In this document: one piece after another, positions 9,129 to 18,271 of the stretch
Layout: the number at the start of each line of letters is the position of its first letter
Numbering within the stretch: position 1 is the stretch's first letter
Assembly: GCF_014698995.1 (NCBI RefSeq)
Contig: NZ_JACWZZ010000002.1
Coordinates: 1,178,001 to 1,242,000, forward strand
Length of the DNA stretch: 64,000 nucleotides
Source of the DNA: Hymenobacter duratus
GTDB lineage: Bacteria; Bacteroidota; Bacteroidia; Cytophagales; Hymenobacteraceae
Reading direction: 5' to 3'
Made by a program: the position numbers and the translations under genes
The notes under the pieces: model-generated
What the model was told of the DNA's origin: nothing
Seen by the model: the letters and a program-made list of their open reading frames with translations, nothing else
Database searches by the model: none

Positions 9129-10511
9129 CTACCCTCCTACTACCGGGGCGCTGGGTGTGGGCACTGAGGGCGTGTACTGCGGCGTCTGGGCGTTATGCTC
9201 GGCGCGGGCCTTGCCTTTGTCGTCCTTGAAGTCGGAGCGTTTGTAGGGCCGGATGATCAGGCGCAGGGCCTTGTCGGTGCTGAAGTAGCTGATGGCCCAG
9301 CTGATGAGCGTCACGGCTTTGTTGCGGAAGCCCACTAGCGTCATCAGGTGCACAAACAGCCAGGTCAGCCACCCAAAAAAGCCGCCGAACGTGTGGTTGC
9401 CGGGTAGATCCACGACGGCCCGGTTGCGGCCCACAATGGCCATAGAGCCTTTATTGGTGTACTTGAAATCCAGGGGGGCATCGCCGCGCAGCAGGCGCTT
9501 GAAGTTGTGAGCCAACTGCTCGGCCTGCTGAATGGCCACGGGCGCCAGCATGGGGTAGCCGCGGGGCATTTCCTCACTCATCATGTTGGCCACGTCACCG
9601 ATGGCGTACACGTTTTTCTGGCCCTCCACGCGGTTCCAGGGGTTCACCGTGATGCGCCGGTTGCGGGTCACGACTTCCGGTGCCAGCCCTTCCAGCGCCG
9701 AGCCGTTGACGCCGGCCGCCCAAATCAGGCAGCGCGTCGGGATAAACTCGGTGTCTGAAATATACGCTTTGCCCTCCTCGTAGCGCTGTACTTTTCGGCT
9801 GAGCCGCAGCTGCACGCCCAGGTCTTCGAGGTAGGCCCGGGACTTCACCTGCGCTTCCTTCGACATTGGCCCCAGCACTTCGCCGTCGGCCTCCACGATG
9901 AAAATCTGCATTTGCTGCAAGTCCAGTTCAGGATAGTCTTTGGGCAACACGTCGTTGCGCATCTCGGCCAGAGAACCTGCAATTTCTACGCCGGTAGGCC
10001 CGCCGCCAACAATTACCACGTTCAGCAGGGCCTGCCGCTCGGCGGGGTCTTCGGTGAGAATGGCGGTTTCGAAGTTCTGGAACAGGTAGCTGCGCAGGTT
10101 CAGGGCATTGGGCACACTCTTAATCTGCATGGCATTCTTCTCGATGCTCTCGATGCCGAAAAAGTTGGTGAGTGAGCCGGTAGCCAGCACCAGGTGGTCG
10201 TAGCGGATGCTGCCGATATTGGTTTCGAGCGTGTTGTGGGCCGTATCCACGCGCTGCACATCGGCCATGCGGTAGAACAGGTTTTCCTGGCCGGCGAAGA
10301 TCTTGCGAATCGGGTAGGCAATGCTGTCGGCTTCCAGCGCGCCAGTAGCCACCTGGTAAAGCAGCGGCTGGAAGTTGTGGTAGTTGTTCCGGTCGATGAT
10401 GACTACCTGCACGGGTGCGTTGGCCAGGTCTTTGGCCAGCCGCAGCCCGCCAAAACCGCACCCGACAATAACGATGCGCGGCTGCGAGGTAACTGGAATA
10501 TTGGTATCCAT
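9129..10511 (-). CDS. ndh: Type II NADH:quinone oxidoreductase (NAD(P)/FAD-dependent oxidoreductase)
   Basis: A single-subunit, non-proton-pumping NADH dehydrogenase that passes electrons from NADH through FAD to the quinone pool at the inner face of the membrane. It shows the FAD dinucleotide motif GCGFGG (residues 17-22), the NADH motif VGGGPTGVE near residue 166, the second FAD motif YAIGDVA, and a hydrophobic C-terminal stretch (WLTWLFVHLMTLVGF onwards) that fits membrane association. The length of 460 matches Ndh-2. The protein ends in a Pro/Thr-rich tail. A complete complex I is encoded 7 kb away, so this genome has both a coupled and an uncoupled entry for NADH. Its own start ATG lies at 10511. 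Confidence 0.88.
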   Translation of the reverse strand: MDTNIPVTSQPRIVIVGCGFGGLRLAKDLANAPVQVVIIDRNNYHNFQPLLYQVATGALEADSIAYPIRKIFAGQENLFYRMADVQRVDTAHNTLETNIGSIRYDHLVLATGSLTNFFGIESIEKNAMQIKSVPNALNLRSYLFQNFETAILTEDPAERQALLNVVIVGGGPTGVEIAGSLAEMRNDVLPKDYPELDLQQMQIFIVEADGEVLGPMSKEAQVKSRAYLEDLGVQLRLSRKVQRYEEGKAYISDTEFIPTRCLIWAAGVNGSALEGLAPEVVTRNRRITVNPWNRVEGQKNVYAIGDVANMMSEEMPRGYPMLAPVAIQQAEQLAHNFKRLLRGDAPLDFKYTNKGSMAIVGRNRAVVDLPGNHTFGGFFGWLTWLFVHLMTLVGFRNKAVTLISWAISYFSTDKALRLIIRPYKRSDFKDDKGKARAEHNAQTPQYTPSVPTPSAPVVGG

Positions 10512-10559
10512 TTCGGGTCAGGGAAGATAAAACACTTCCTGTACCGATTAAATGAGTGA

Positions 10560-10618
10560 ATGGTTGATGGTTACTTGCTGATTGTTGGACAGGTGAGTCC
10601 AGCGCAACAATCAACCTA
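10560..10618. repeat. Short heptamer-word inverted repeat
   Basis: Left words ATGGTTG, ATGGTTA, CTTGCTG, ATTGTTG (10560-10587) face CAACAAT and CAACCTA (10605-10618). It lies between two minus-strand genes and touches the stop codon of the second. Confidence 0.5.
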
Positions 10619-11305
10619 ATAATCCACGCCTTCTTTCTTCTTGAACTCGCCGTCTTTCACCTGCTTAATCAGCTGCAGCCAGCTGAAGGGGTTAAGCAGC
10701 GGGTTGTTGGTGTACGGCGAAGGGCCCATGCCCATGCGGCGCTGCTGATCGAGTTGCTGGGCCTGCATGGTCTGGCGGTAGTTGCCCATGCTCGTGACGG
10801 GCGCGTTGTTGAAAATGCGGCGCAGGATGTCCTGGTTGAGGTTGTCGGCGGCGCTGGAGCCTTTTTCCTTGGGCAGGCGCAACGCCAGAAAGGCTTGCTT
10901 GAAGGCTTTTTCGGTGGCGTACGGAAACACGCGCACCTCGGGCAGCATGGTCACGTCTTCGCGCAGCTGCACAATCACGGAGTAGCTCTGGCGCGGATAC
11001 TCCGGCGGAATCACCACGTACTGGTTGCGGTAGCCGAGGCTGCGAATCACGATACTGTCGCCGGCTACCACTGGAATAGAGAAGTAGCCGTAGGCGTTGG
11101 TGGCGGTGCCGCGGCCAGCTTTGGGCACAAACACGGTGGCACCGGGCACGCCAAGCAGCGAGTCGCCGGTGGCCACGATGCCCGTGAACTGCACCACGCG
11201 CTGCTGCCCCTGTGCCCGCGCCGCCGTGGGCGCCAGCCAGCAGGAGGCCAGCAGCATCAGCGCGAAAGCCGCCAGCAAAGAGGGAAGTCGAACTACTACA
11301 GACAT
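10616..11305 (-). CDS. Carboxypeptidase-like regulatory domain protein, exported
   Basis: The 229-residue product begins with a signal peptide (hydrophobic core about residues 9-20, with a cysteine in LLASCWLA, then cleavage after ARA). It then has one CarboxypepD_reg-like beta-sandwich (about residues 38-115: GIVATGDSLLGVPGATVFV, TNAYGYFSI, VIRSLGYR). The remaining half is helical and charged, with no recognised motif. Such domains are common in Bacteroidota envelope proteins and as N-terminal modules of TonB-dependent transporters; here there is no receptor part. The protein probably sits in the periplasm or outer membrane, function unknown. It is divergent from the ArsR-type gene. Confidence 0.72.
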   Translation of the reverse strand: MSVVVRLPSLLAAFALMLLASCWLAPTAARAQGQQRVVQFTGIVATGDSLLGVPGATVFVPKAGRGTATNAYGYFSIPVVAGDSIVIRSLGYRNQYVVIPPEYPRQSYSVIVQLREDVTMLPEVRVFPYATEKAFKQAFLALRLPKEKGSSAADNLNQDILRRIFNNAPVTSMGNYRQTMQAQQLDQQRRMGMGPSPYTNNPLLNPFSWLQLIKQVKDGEFKKKEGVDY

Positions 11306-11415
11306 ACAGGAAATTACTGACTACAAGTATACGGCACTTTTGGGGGTCGCTGCCGGGTTTGAAGTAAATTCGCGCCGGGCCGCTATGGCCCGCTCCGCCC
11401 CTACTTCGTCTAAAG

Positions 11416-11808
11416 ATGCGCCTCAAACACTTCAGCGTTGCATTTGGCCAGCAACTCTTCAAAGCTTTCGGCGACGAAAGCCGGGTGCGCATCCTGCACC
11501 TGCTCTGGCGCAACCAGGAAATGTGCATTTCCGACCTGGAGCAGGTGCTCGACTTCACCCAGACCAAAACGTCCCGGCAATTAGCGTACCTCAAAAATGC
11601 GAGCCTGGTCAACTACCGACGCCTCGACAACTGGGTGTTCTACTTCATCAAGGAGGAAGCGCAGGACTTCGTGCAGCAACTGCTGAGCTACATGGAGCGC
11701 GACGCGCAGCTGCAGCACGACCAGAAGATTTACCAGACGCTCTGGTCGAACCGGGAGCTAGCCGCGTATAAGCTGCAAAACCGCCGCTGGACCGGCATTG
11801 CCGAATAA
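11416..11808 (+). CDS. ArsR-family winged-helix transcriptional regulator
   Basis: A 130-residue DNA-binding protein. The N-terminal half carries the ArsR/SmtB winged helix: AFGDESRVRILHLLW, the recognition region ISDLEQVLDFTQTKTSRQLAYLKNASLV and the wing YRRLDNWVFYF. The C-terminal part is helical and may dimerise. The classical metal-binding ELCVCDL motif reads MCISDL, with only one Cys, so metal sensing is doubtful. It lies upstream of a ferredoxin-like gene and two nucleotide-related genes in the same direction, with close spacing to the first of these. A role as local regulator is possible but not shown. Confidence 0.82.
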   Translation: MRLKHFSVAFGQQLFKAFGDESRVRILHLLWRNQEMCISDLEQVLDFTQTKTSRQLAYLKNASLVNYRRLDNWVFYFIKEEAQDFVQQLLSYMERDAQLQHDQKIYQTLWSNRELAAYKLQNRRWTGIAE

Positions 11809-11857
11809 CCAACATTCATGCGTAGCGGTTCTTTTCTGCCTATTGCTTTCTGCTTCC

Positions 11858-12184
11858 GTGAAACCAGCCGCTTCCGTTATCCGCCTGTTTGTTTGTACTG
11901 CTCAAAAAGATGAAGTGGGCCGGGAGGTGGCCCGGGCTCTGAAAATCGAGCTGAAGAAACAGGGCCTGAAAAAGCTGCTTACGGGCGGCGAGCGGCATAA
12001 AGTGCGCGTGCAGACCTGCAATTGCCTCGACCTTTGCAAGCACTGCAAGAAGGGCCCCGGCGCAGCCCTCGTCATGCATCCGGAAGGAACAGTATATGGC
12101 AACGTGCGGCCCAAAGACGCTGCTGATATCGTGCACGAACACTTAGGCGAAGGCCGGGTTGTTAAAAGGCTGCTGCTTGAGTAA
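11858..12184 (+). CDS. Thioredoxin-like (2Fe-2S) ferredoxin domain protein
   Basis: A GTG at 11858 is taken as start: it puts the first beta strand (VIRLFVCT) near the N-terminus, as in relatives, and avoids overlap with the regulator upstream. The 108-residue product has cysteines in FVCT and in TCNCLDLCKHCKKGP, followed by VYGNVRPKDAADIVHEH. These match the thioredoxin-like 2Fe-2S ferredoxin family related to the NuoE fold. The expected role is soluble electron transfer or cluster binding; the partner is unknown. A longer TTG start at 11798 would overlap the upstream stop and add a hydrophobic stretch. Confidence 0.72.
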   Translation: MKPAASVIRLFVCTAQKDEVGREVARALKIELKKQGLKKLLTGGERHKVRVQTCNCLDLCKHCKKGPGAALVMHPEGTVYGNVRPKDAADIVHEHLGEGRVVKRLLLE

Positions 12185-12229
12185 GCGCTTCTGCTCTACC
12201 TGTCATCATTTACCTCATTACTATAGTCC

Positions 12230-12925
12230 GTGAAGTACCAGCACATCTTCTTCGACCTCGACCACACGCTTTGGGACTTCGAAACCAACGCCGACGAAAC
12301 CCTGCGCCACCTGTTTGACCTGCATGACATGGGTCGCTATGGCACCTTCACGGTCGAGGAGTTCATCCGCGTGTATTCCGATATCAACCATGCGCTGTGG
12401 CGCTTATACCAGGGCGGCAAAATTACGCAGACCCAGCTGCGCTCCGTGCGCTTCGTGCGGACATTAGCCAAGTTGGGTGTGCCCGAAGACGAAGTGCCGG
12501 CTGATATTTCCAATCAGTTCACCGACATTCTGCCCCAGAAAACGGCCGTATTCCCCTACACCTACGAGGTGCTGGATTACCTCCGGGCCAAAGGCTATCA
12601 GCTGCACCTGATTACCAACGGCTTCCGCGACATTCAGTACATCAAGCTCAACTCTTCCAACCTGACGGATTACTTTCAGGAAATCGTAACGTCGGAATGT
12701 TGCGGCCACCTCAAGCCCGATAGCCGCATCTACCAGCACGCGTTGGAGCGTACCGGCGCCACTGCCCCGGAAAGCATTATGATTGGCGACAATCTGGAGT
12801 GCGACGTGCTGGGCGCCTACAATGCCGGCCTCGACCAAGTGTACTTCAATCCCGAAAAGCGCCGCCACTTCGCCCAGACCACTTACGAAATAAGCTGCCT
12901 GAGCGAGTTGAAGCAGATTTTGTAG
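12230..12925 (+). CDS. yjjG: YjjG-family noncanonical pyrimidine nucleotidase (HAD superfamily)
   Basis: A HAD hydrolase that in characterised relatives dephosphorylates noncanonical and pyrimidine nucleoside monophosphates, cleaning the nucleotide pool. The 231-residue protein has the nucleophile motif DLDHT (Asp9, Asp11), the helical cap typical of subclass I, motif II LITNG, the lysine of motif III in HLKPD and the acidic motif IV GDNLECDVLGA. The start is GTG at 12230, which places motif I close to the N-terminus as usual. It is followed 39 bp later by the kinase-like gene, whose promoter box lies in between. Confidence 0.87.
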   Translation: MKYQHIFFDLDHTLWDFETNADETLRHLFDLHDMGRYGTFTVEEFIRVYSDINHALWRLYQGGKITQTQLRSVRFVRTLAKLGVPEDEVPADISNQFTDILPQKTAVFPYTYEVLDYLRAKGYQLHLITNGFRDIQYIKLNSSNLTDYFQEIVTSECCGHLKPDSRIYQHALERTGATAPESIMIGDNLECDVLGAYNAGLDQVYFNPEKRRHFAQTTYEISCLSELKQIL

Positions 12926-12950
12926 GCGCTACGCAGCAAAACAGTCTTTC

Positions 12951-12958
12951 TACCTTTG
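12951..12958 (+). promoter_or_regulatory. -7 promoter box TACCTTTG of the kinase-like gene
   Basis: TACCTTTGC, identical to the box of the nuo operon, ends 6 bp before the ATG at 12965. The transcript would have a leader of only a few bases or none. Confidence 0.6.
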
Positions 12959-12964
12959 CGGTCG

Positions 12965-13513
12965 ATGATACGACTGATTGGCTTTTCGGGAAAACGGGGT
13001 AGTGGCAAAGACACGGTGGCGCGCTTGCTACAACAGCTGCAGCCGGCTCGGCAGTGGCATATCCGCTCGGTGGGCGAGCCAATTAAGGCAGTTTGTGCGG
13101 CGCTGGCCGGAGAAGAACAGGCGCCCTACTTTTCGCAGCAGGGCAAAACCGAGCTGCTACCGGCTTTCGGGCGTACCCGCGGCGAAATGCTGCAGCAGGT
13201 TGGCTTGGCTCTCCGCCAATGGGAGCCGGATATTTGGGTGCAGGCATTCTTTTCCCAACTCCCCCCGGAGCAGTTCACGCTGATTCCCGACGTGCGTTTC
13301 CCCAACGAGGCCGACCTTATCCGCAGCCAGGGCGGCCTAATGGTGCGCGTAGAAGGCGACCCGCTCCGCCAGCGCGGCGACGGCACGCGCGACGACCAGC
13401 ACCTCAGCGAAACCGCCCTCGACGACTACCCCCATTTCGACTTCACTGTCCACAACACCGGCTCTGTGGCTGACCTAGAGTTGCAGGCGCGGGCGCTACT
13501 AAGACGGCTGTAA
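12965..13513 (+). CDS. P-loop nucleotide kinase-like protein (deoxynucleoside monophosphate kinase-like)
   Basis: The 182-residue protein opens with MIRLIGFSGKRGSGKDT, a Walker A loop (residues 9-17) of the type found in dephospho-CoA kinases and in phage and bacterial dNMP kinases. Further features are the DVRFPNEAD segment and the late FDFTVHN strand. The overall fold and size fit the dNMP-kinase-like P-loop family, which would phosphorylate (deoxy)nucleoside monophosphates with ATP. Substrate cannot be read from sequence. ATG 12965 is chosen because it lies right behind a -7 box. The nucleotidase gene upstream fits a nucleotide-pool context. Confidence 0.68.
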   Translation: MIRLIGFSGKRGSGKDTVARLLQQLQPARQWHIRSVGEPIKAVCAALAGEEQAPYFSQQGKTELLPAFGRTRGEMLQQVGLALRQWEPDIWVQAFFSQLPPEQFTLIPDVRFPNEADLIRSQGGLMVRVEGDPLRQRGDGTRDDQHLSETALDDYPHFDFTVHNTGSVADLELQARALLRRL

Positions 13514-13552
13514 GCGTTGGAATTCTAAACCCTGCCCTTTCCTCATAGTAGT

Positions 13553-13915
13553 TCAGTTCTTATGGGATATACTTACGCATTCTGTATGAGCAATATAATC
13601 ACCGATCCTTCTGCTCGAATCTATCCATAACATGATAACCTCGACTGGCCAAATCAGGAGGGTACTATTCCTTACGAAACATTGTAAAGGATTAGCGGCC
13701 AGCTTGGTTTTCCTGATTATTGTAGCTAAGCCTAATATCCTTTTGGCAGCACTTCTTCCCTGAAAAAAGTCCTTGTTTGCATATAAAAGCCAGGCGAATC
13801 CCCAAGCCCATAGCTCAAAGTCTGATCCTTCCGCAACGAGTAGTACTGGTATACAGAAGCAACACATTATGCAATGATCTAAGAAGGCTGAGCCGAGGCG
13901 TTTATAACGGTTCAT
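13553..13915 (-). CDS. RDD family membrane protein
   Basis: A 120-residue integral membrane protein with the RDD-family landmarks: R..SAFLDH near residue 6, the pattern NKDFFQGRSAAKRILGL near residue 48, NPLQCFVRNS, and RRIGDYIAHTE at the end. Two to three hydrophobic segments are visible. The family is widespread and its function uncertain; ion or small-molecule transport has been reported for some members. The gene is visibly lower in GC than its neighbours, which may mean recent acquisition. It is convergent with the kinase-like gene and divergent from the P5C dehydrogenase gene. Confidence 0.78.
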   Translation of the reverse strand: MNRYKRLGSAFLDHCIMCCFCIPVLLVAEGSDFELWAWGFAWLLYANKDFFQGRSAAKRILGLATIIRKTKLAANPLQCFVRNSTLLIWPVEVIMLWIDSSRRIGDYIAHTECVSISHKN

Positions 13916-14056
13916 AAAATTTTTACTCCAAGTCTATTGCCAAAATGCTGGCAAGTAAACGGATATATGATTATTGGCAGCGGATATTCCACGCCTATTC
14001 TGTCTACATTTTGATTGGACGCAACGCGTAATGAGAAGCTGTAAGATCAGGTATCC

Positions 14057-14064
14057 TACCTTTG
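14057..14064 (+). promoter_or_regulatory. -7 promoter box TACCTTTG of the P5C dehydrogenase gene
   Basis: The same TACCTTTGC nonamer as the nuo promoter, 32 bp before the ATG at 14097. A matching -33 box at standard distance is not evident. Confidence 0.6.
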
Positions 14065-14096
14065 CTTCTCCCCACAACCTAAACCAGCCCCCTACT

Positions 14097-15761
<1,665 letters not shown>

Positions 15762-15802
15762 CGCGAAGCTCCGCTTCGTGGCTCGTCCGCGCCGTCGCAA
15801 CG

Positions 15803-15836
15803 ACAAGGCCGCCTCGGGAAACCGGGGCGGCCTTGT
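15803..15836 (+). terminator. GC-rich hairpin after pruA
   Basis: An 11-bp perfect stem (15803-15813 with 15826-15836, ACAAGGCCGCC type) lies about 40 bp behind the stop. There is no proper T run, so termination is likely but not certain. Confidence 0.5.
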
Positions 15837-15861
15837 GGGCTTTGTTGACTTTTTAAAGAAC

Positions 15862-16397
15862 GTCATGCTGAGCTTGTCGAAGCATCTCTACCGCTTCGTT
15901 GTAAGCAAGGTATTGCTTCAAAAGCACTACGGTTCACGAACCAGCGTGCGGTATTCCTGGCAGTAGCTATACCTCTCAATAGAGTCCTTCTTTGTGTAAA
16001 GCCTCAGGGTATCATCTCTAAGTGAAAAGGCATCATTGTTAAATAGGCAGTTGCTTTTTTGCCCGAGTTTAAGGTTTCTTCTGCAAGAGGTTAAAAATAC
16101 CACTTGTCCTGACTTTCGCCATGTCCCCTTAAATACTTGAGTCTTACGCTCAAAATGATACCATCTTGAGTATACAAAAGTAGAGTCGGAATATATCTTC
16201 AAGATTAAACGAGAGTAGCGGGCTTTGCCTCCTCGATACACTTCGGGATCTGATTTCCACAAAAGCCTTAGAAACAACACTGACAACCCTAATACCTTCA
16301 TTGTAAACATCAGTGAAACAAGTATTTAATATCGATTAAACAATCATCAAATGTCTTCAATAGAGCGGTAGAGATGCTTCGGCAAGCTCAGCATGAC
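15862..16397. repeat. REP-like hairpin 2 with arms 468 bp apart and a gene between them
   Basis: The arm at 15862-15895 (GTCATGCTGAGCTTG..., ending CTACCGCT) is complementary to 16364-16397 over 34 bp with one mismatch. In the sister element at 23289-23374 the same arms are only 20 bp apart. Here the interior is AT-richer than the surroundings and holds one minus-strand gene. No transposase and no flanking target duplication are seen. Confidence 0.8.
15927..16310 (-). CDS. Hypothetical small protein inside the split REP hairpin
   Basis: This 127-residue product is not assigned to a family. It starts with a short hydrophobic stretch (MKVLGLSVLFLRLLW, from the internal ATG at 16301) that could be an export signal or membrane anchor. 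A beta-rich part follows, with KIYSDSTFVYSRW and VFKGTWRKSGQVVFLTS. That pattern of a strand pair, then GxW, then a polar turn and a short hydrophobic strand, is common in small Bacteroidota envelope lipoproteins. The gene is clearly lower in GC than its neighbours and lies exactly between two repeat arms. Expression is uncertain; a TTTG stands upstream on the minus strand without a perfect -7 box. Confidence 0.5.
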   Translation of the reverse strand: MFTMKVLGLSVLFLRLLWKSDPEVYRGGKARYSRLILKIYSDSTFVYSRWYHFERKTQVFKGTWRKSGQVVFLTSCRRNLKLGQKSNCLFNNDAFSLRDDTLRLYTKKDSIERYSYCQEYRTLVREP

Positions 16398-16408
16398 AGC
16401 CTATTTTG

Positions 16409-17011
16409 CTACAACTCCGTCGGCGGCTGGGCCCGCATGGGCGCAATGTCAATTTCGTCGTAGATATCAGCCACCCGTAGCGTAATGGCCAGTTCCGGCA
16501 GTTCCAGCGTGTCGGTCAGCTCTCCCAGTGGCGTAAACGACCACACGCCGCTCGGCTCCCGCCGGAACCATTCCACTAGGCATGTGTGCTGCGACACCAA
16601 GAGGTAGTGCTGCAACGAAGGCAACCTCTTATACTGATTGAATTTCCAACTTCGGTCGTGGTCAGCCGTGGAAGGCGACAGGATTTCGATGATGAGCACC
16701 GGATGGTGCATGGTTCGCTCTGCCTCTATGTCATCGGGGTGGCAGGTCACCATTACATCAGGATAAGTATAATATTGGTTGGTCTGTACCGCCAACTGCA
16801 CCCCTTCTAGAAAAACCTTGCACCCTTTACCGCGCACGCCCTGCCGCAAAGCAAAGGCACAGTTCTGCGCAATCAGGTTGTGCCGGGAGGTAGCCCCCGA
16901 CATGGCGTACACTTCGCCTTCAAAATACTCGTGTCGCTGTTCCGACACCTCTTCCAGCGCGAAATACTCTTCTACTGTGTAGCGGCGAGGAGGCGTGAAT
17001 ACCGGTTCCAT
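16409..17011 (-). CDS. Uma2 family endonuclease-like protein (DUF820)
   Basis: A 200-residue protein of the Uma2 (DUF820) family, which has a PD-(D/E)xK nuclease fold. Visible elements are YTVEEYFALEE at the start, YEGEVYAMSGA-like FEGEVYAMSG near residue 30, the PDVMVTC strand with the catalytic Asp, IIEILSPSTADHDRSWKFNQYKRL with the Glu and Lys of the core, and YLLVSQ after it. The family is greatly expanded in cyanobacteria and also found in Bacteroidota. Its members are sometimes linked to mobile elements, and their biological role is unclear. The gene is divergent from the nuo operon and stands next to the gene-carrying REP hairpin. Confidence 0.85.
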   Translation of the reverse strand: MEPVFTPPRRYTVEEYFALEEVSEQRHEYFEGEVYAMSGATSRHNLIAQNCAFALRQGVRGKGCKVFLEGVQLAVQTNQYYTYPDVMVTCHPDDIEAERTMHHPVLIIEILSPSTADHDRSWKFNQYKRLPSLQHYLLVSQHTCLVEWFRREPSGVWSFTPLGELTDTLELPELAITLRVADIYDEIDIAPMRAQPPTEL

Positions 17012-17070
17012 ACATGACAGGCTGAGTTTCTCGTCAAATATACGCCTTTCCGCTACCCTCCTATTTCACC

Positions 17071-17101
17071 TTTGTTCCCAACCGGCTAGGTCCTACCTTT
17101 G
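17071..17101 (+). promoter_or_regulatory. Promoter of the nuoA-J transcription unit
   Basis: TTTG (17071-17074), 19 bp, TACCTTTG (17094-17101). This is a full match to the Bacteroidota sigma-A consensus TTTG-N19-21-TAnnTTTG, and the best promoter in the window. Transcription should begin near 17106. Confidence 0.85.
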
Positions 17102-17143
17102 CCTCCCATGCCGTTTCTACGCGGCGTTTATTTGTCGCAGCCT

Positions 17144-17536
17144 ATGCTTCTCGCCGTTCCGACCCAGTATCAGCCCCAGGATTTCCTGCCCATCGTGGTG
17201 CAGTTTGTGCTGGCCGTGGCCTTTGTGGCCTTCGCCATGATTACGTCTCACCTGCTGGGCCCGCGCCGCAAGAGCGTGGTGAAGGATGAAGCCTTCGAGT
17301 GCGGCATCGAGTCGGTGGGCAACGCCCGCACCCCGATTTCGGTGAAATACTTCCTCACGGCCATCCTGTTCGTGCTTTTCGACGTGGAAGTTATTTTCAT
17401 GTACCCCTGGGCCGTGAACTTCCGCCAGCTGGGCACCACCGGCTTCTACCAGATGCTGGTGTTCTTGGCTTTGCTGATGGCTGGCTTCGCCTACGTTATC
17501 AAAAAAGGCGTTCTGCGCTGGAACGAAGCCCGTTAA
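17144..17536 (+). CDS. nuoA: NADH-quinone oxidoreductase subunit A
   Basis: A membrane subunit of complex I near the quinone-binding junction. The 130-residue product has three transmembrane helices (about residues 14-36, 62-84 and 92-114), the conserved loop FECGIESVGNARTPISVKYFL between the first two, and the acidic helix FVLFDVEVIFMYPW. ATG 17144 leaves a leader of about 36 nt after the predicted transcription start. The upstream in-frame ATG at 17108 would add 12 residues and make the message practically leaderless. First gene of the nuoA-J unit; nuoB follows after 81 bp without a repeat. Confidence 0.9.
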   Translation: MLLAVPTQYQPQDFLPIVVQFVLAVAFVAFAMITSHLLGPRRKSVVKDEAFECGIESVGNARTPISVKYFLTAILFVLFDVEVIFMYPWAVNFRQLGTTGFYQMLVFLALLMAGFAYVIKKGVLRWNEAR

Positions 17537-17617
17537 GCCCTGGTGGCGGCAACCTTTGGCCCCGGCCGGATGTTGCCTTTCTGAAGCGTCGCCGCTTCCC
17601 AAATCTGACTTGCTCTC

Positions 17618-18172
17618 ATGGATACCCGAGTTCCTGAAATCAAAACGGTAGACGCGCCCGATGGCCTCGAAGGCGCCGGCTTCTTTGCTACCTCCCTGGA
17701 GAAAGTGGTGGGCATTGCCCGCGCCAACTCGCTCTGGCCGCTGCCCTTCGCCACCTCCTGCTGCGGCATCGAGTTCATGGCCACCATGGGCTCCCGCTAC
17801 GATATTTCCCGCTTCGGCTCGGAGCGCCCCAGCTTCTCGCCCCGGCAGGCCGACCTGCTGATGGTGATGGGCACCATCGCCAAGAAGATGGCGCCCATCG
17901 TGAAGCAGGTGTACGAGCAGATGGCTGAGCCCCGCTGGGTGCTGGCCATGGGCGCCTGCGCCTCTTCGGGTGGCATCTTCGATACCTACTCCGTGCTCCA
18001 GGGCATCGACCGGATCATTCCGGTGGATGTGTACGTGCCCGGCTGCCCGCCCCGCCCCGAGCAGGTGCTCGATGGCCTGATGCGCATCCAGGACCTGGCC
18101 AAAAACGAATCCTTCCGCCGCCGCAACTCGCCCGAGTATCAGGCCCTGCTGGCGTCGTACAACATCAAGTAG
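17618..18172 (+). CDS. nuoB: NADH-quinone oxidoreductase subunit B
   Basis: The peripheral-arm subunit that binds 4Fe-4S cluster N2, the last cluster before quinone. All four ligands are visible: the tandem pair Cys48-Cys49 in TSCCGIEF, Cys114 in GACASSGG and Cys143 in PGCPPRPE. The length of 184 is normal. Start ATG 17618. It is separated from nuoC by a gap filled with a heptamer-word inverted repeat. Confidence 0.95.
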   Translation: MDTRVPEIKTVDAPDGLEGAGFFATSLEKVVGIARANSLWPLPFATSCCGIEFMATMGSRYDISRFGSERPSFSPRQADLLMVMGTIAKKMAPIVKQVYEQMAEPRWVLAMGACASSGGIFDTYSVLQGIDRIIPVDVYVPGCPPRPEQVLDGLMRIQDLAKNESFRRRNSPEYQALLASYNIK

Positions 18173-18266
18173 TTAGGAGATAGGAGCTAGGAGTCAGAAT
18201 TCGTTCTGAGCTTCTGGCTTCGCTCATCAATATTCCAGCTCCTAACTTCTAGCTCCTAGCTTCTCA
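18173..18266. repeat. Heptamer-word inverted repeat between nuoB and nuoC
   Basis: Left words TTAGGAG, ATAGGAG, CTAGGAG, TCAGAAT start directly behind the nuoB stop. Right words AGCTCCT, AACTTCT, AGCTCCT, AGCTTCT (18238-18265) end 6 bp before the nuoC ATG. The interior contains a second CAGAA/TTCTG pairing. Confidence 0.75.
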
Positions 18267-18271
18267 AAAAC

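Noticed and set aside
11798..11857. N-terminal extension of the 2Fe-2S protein as a signal peptide
   Set aside because: It would need a TTG start overlapping the upstream gene, and relatives begin at the strand VIRLFVC. The GTG at 11858 is simpler.
15862..16397. The gene-carrying hairpin as an insertion sequence
   Set aside because: The single encoded protein has no transposase motifs and I see no target-site duplication beside the arms. Listed as a repeat with a gene inside.
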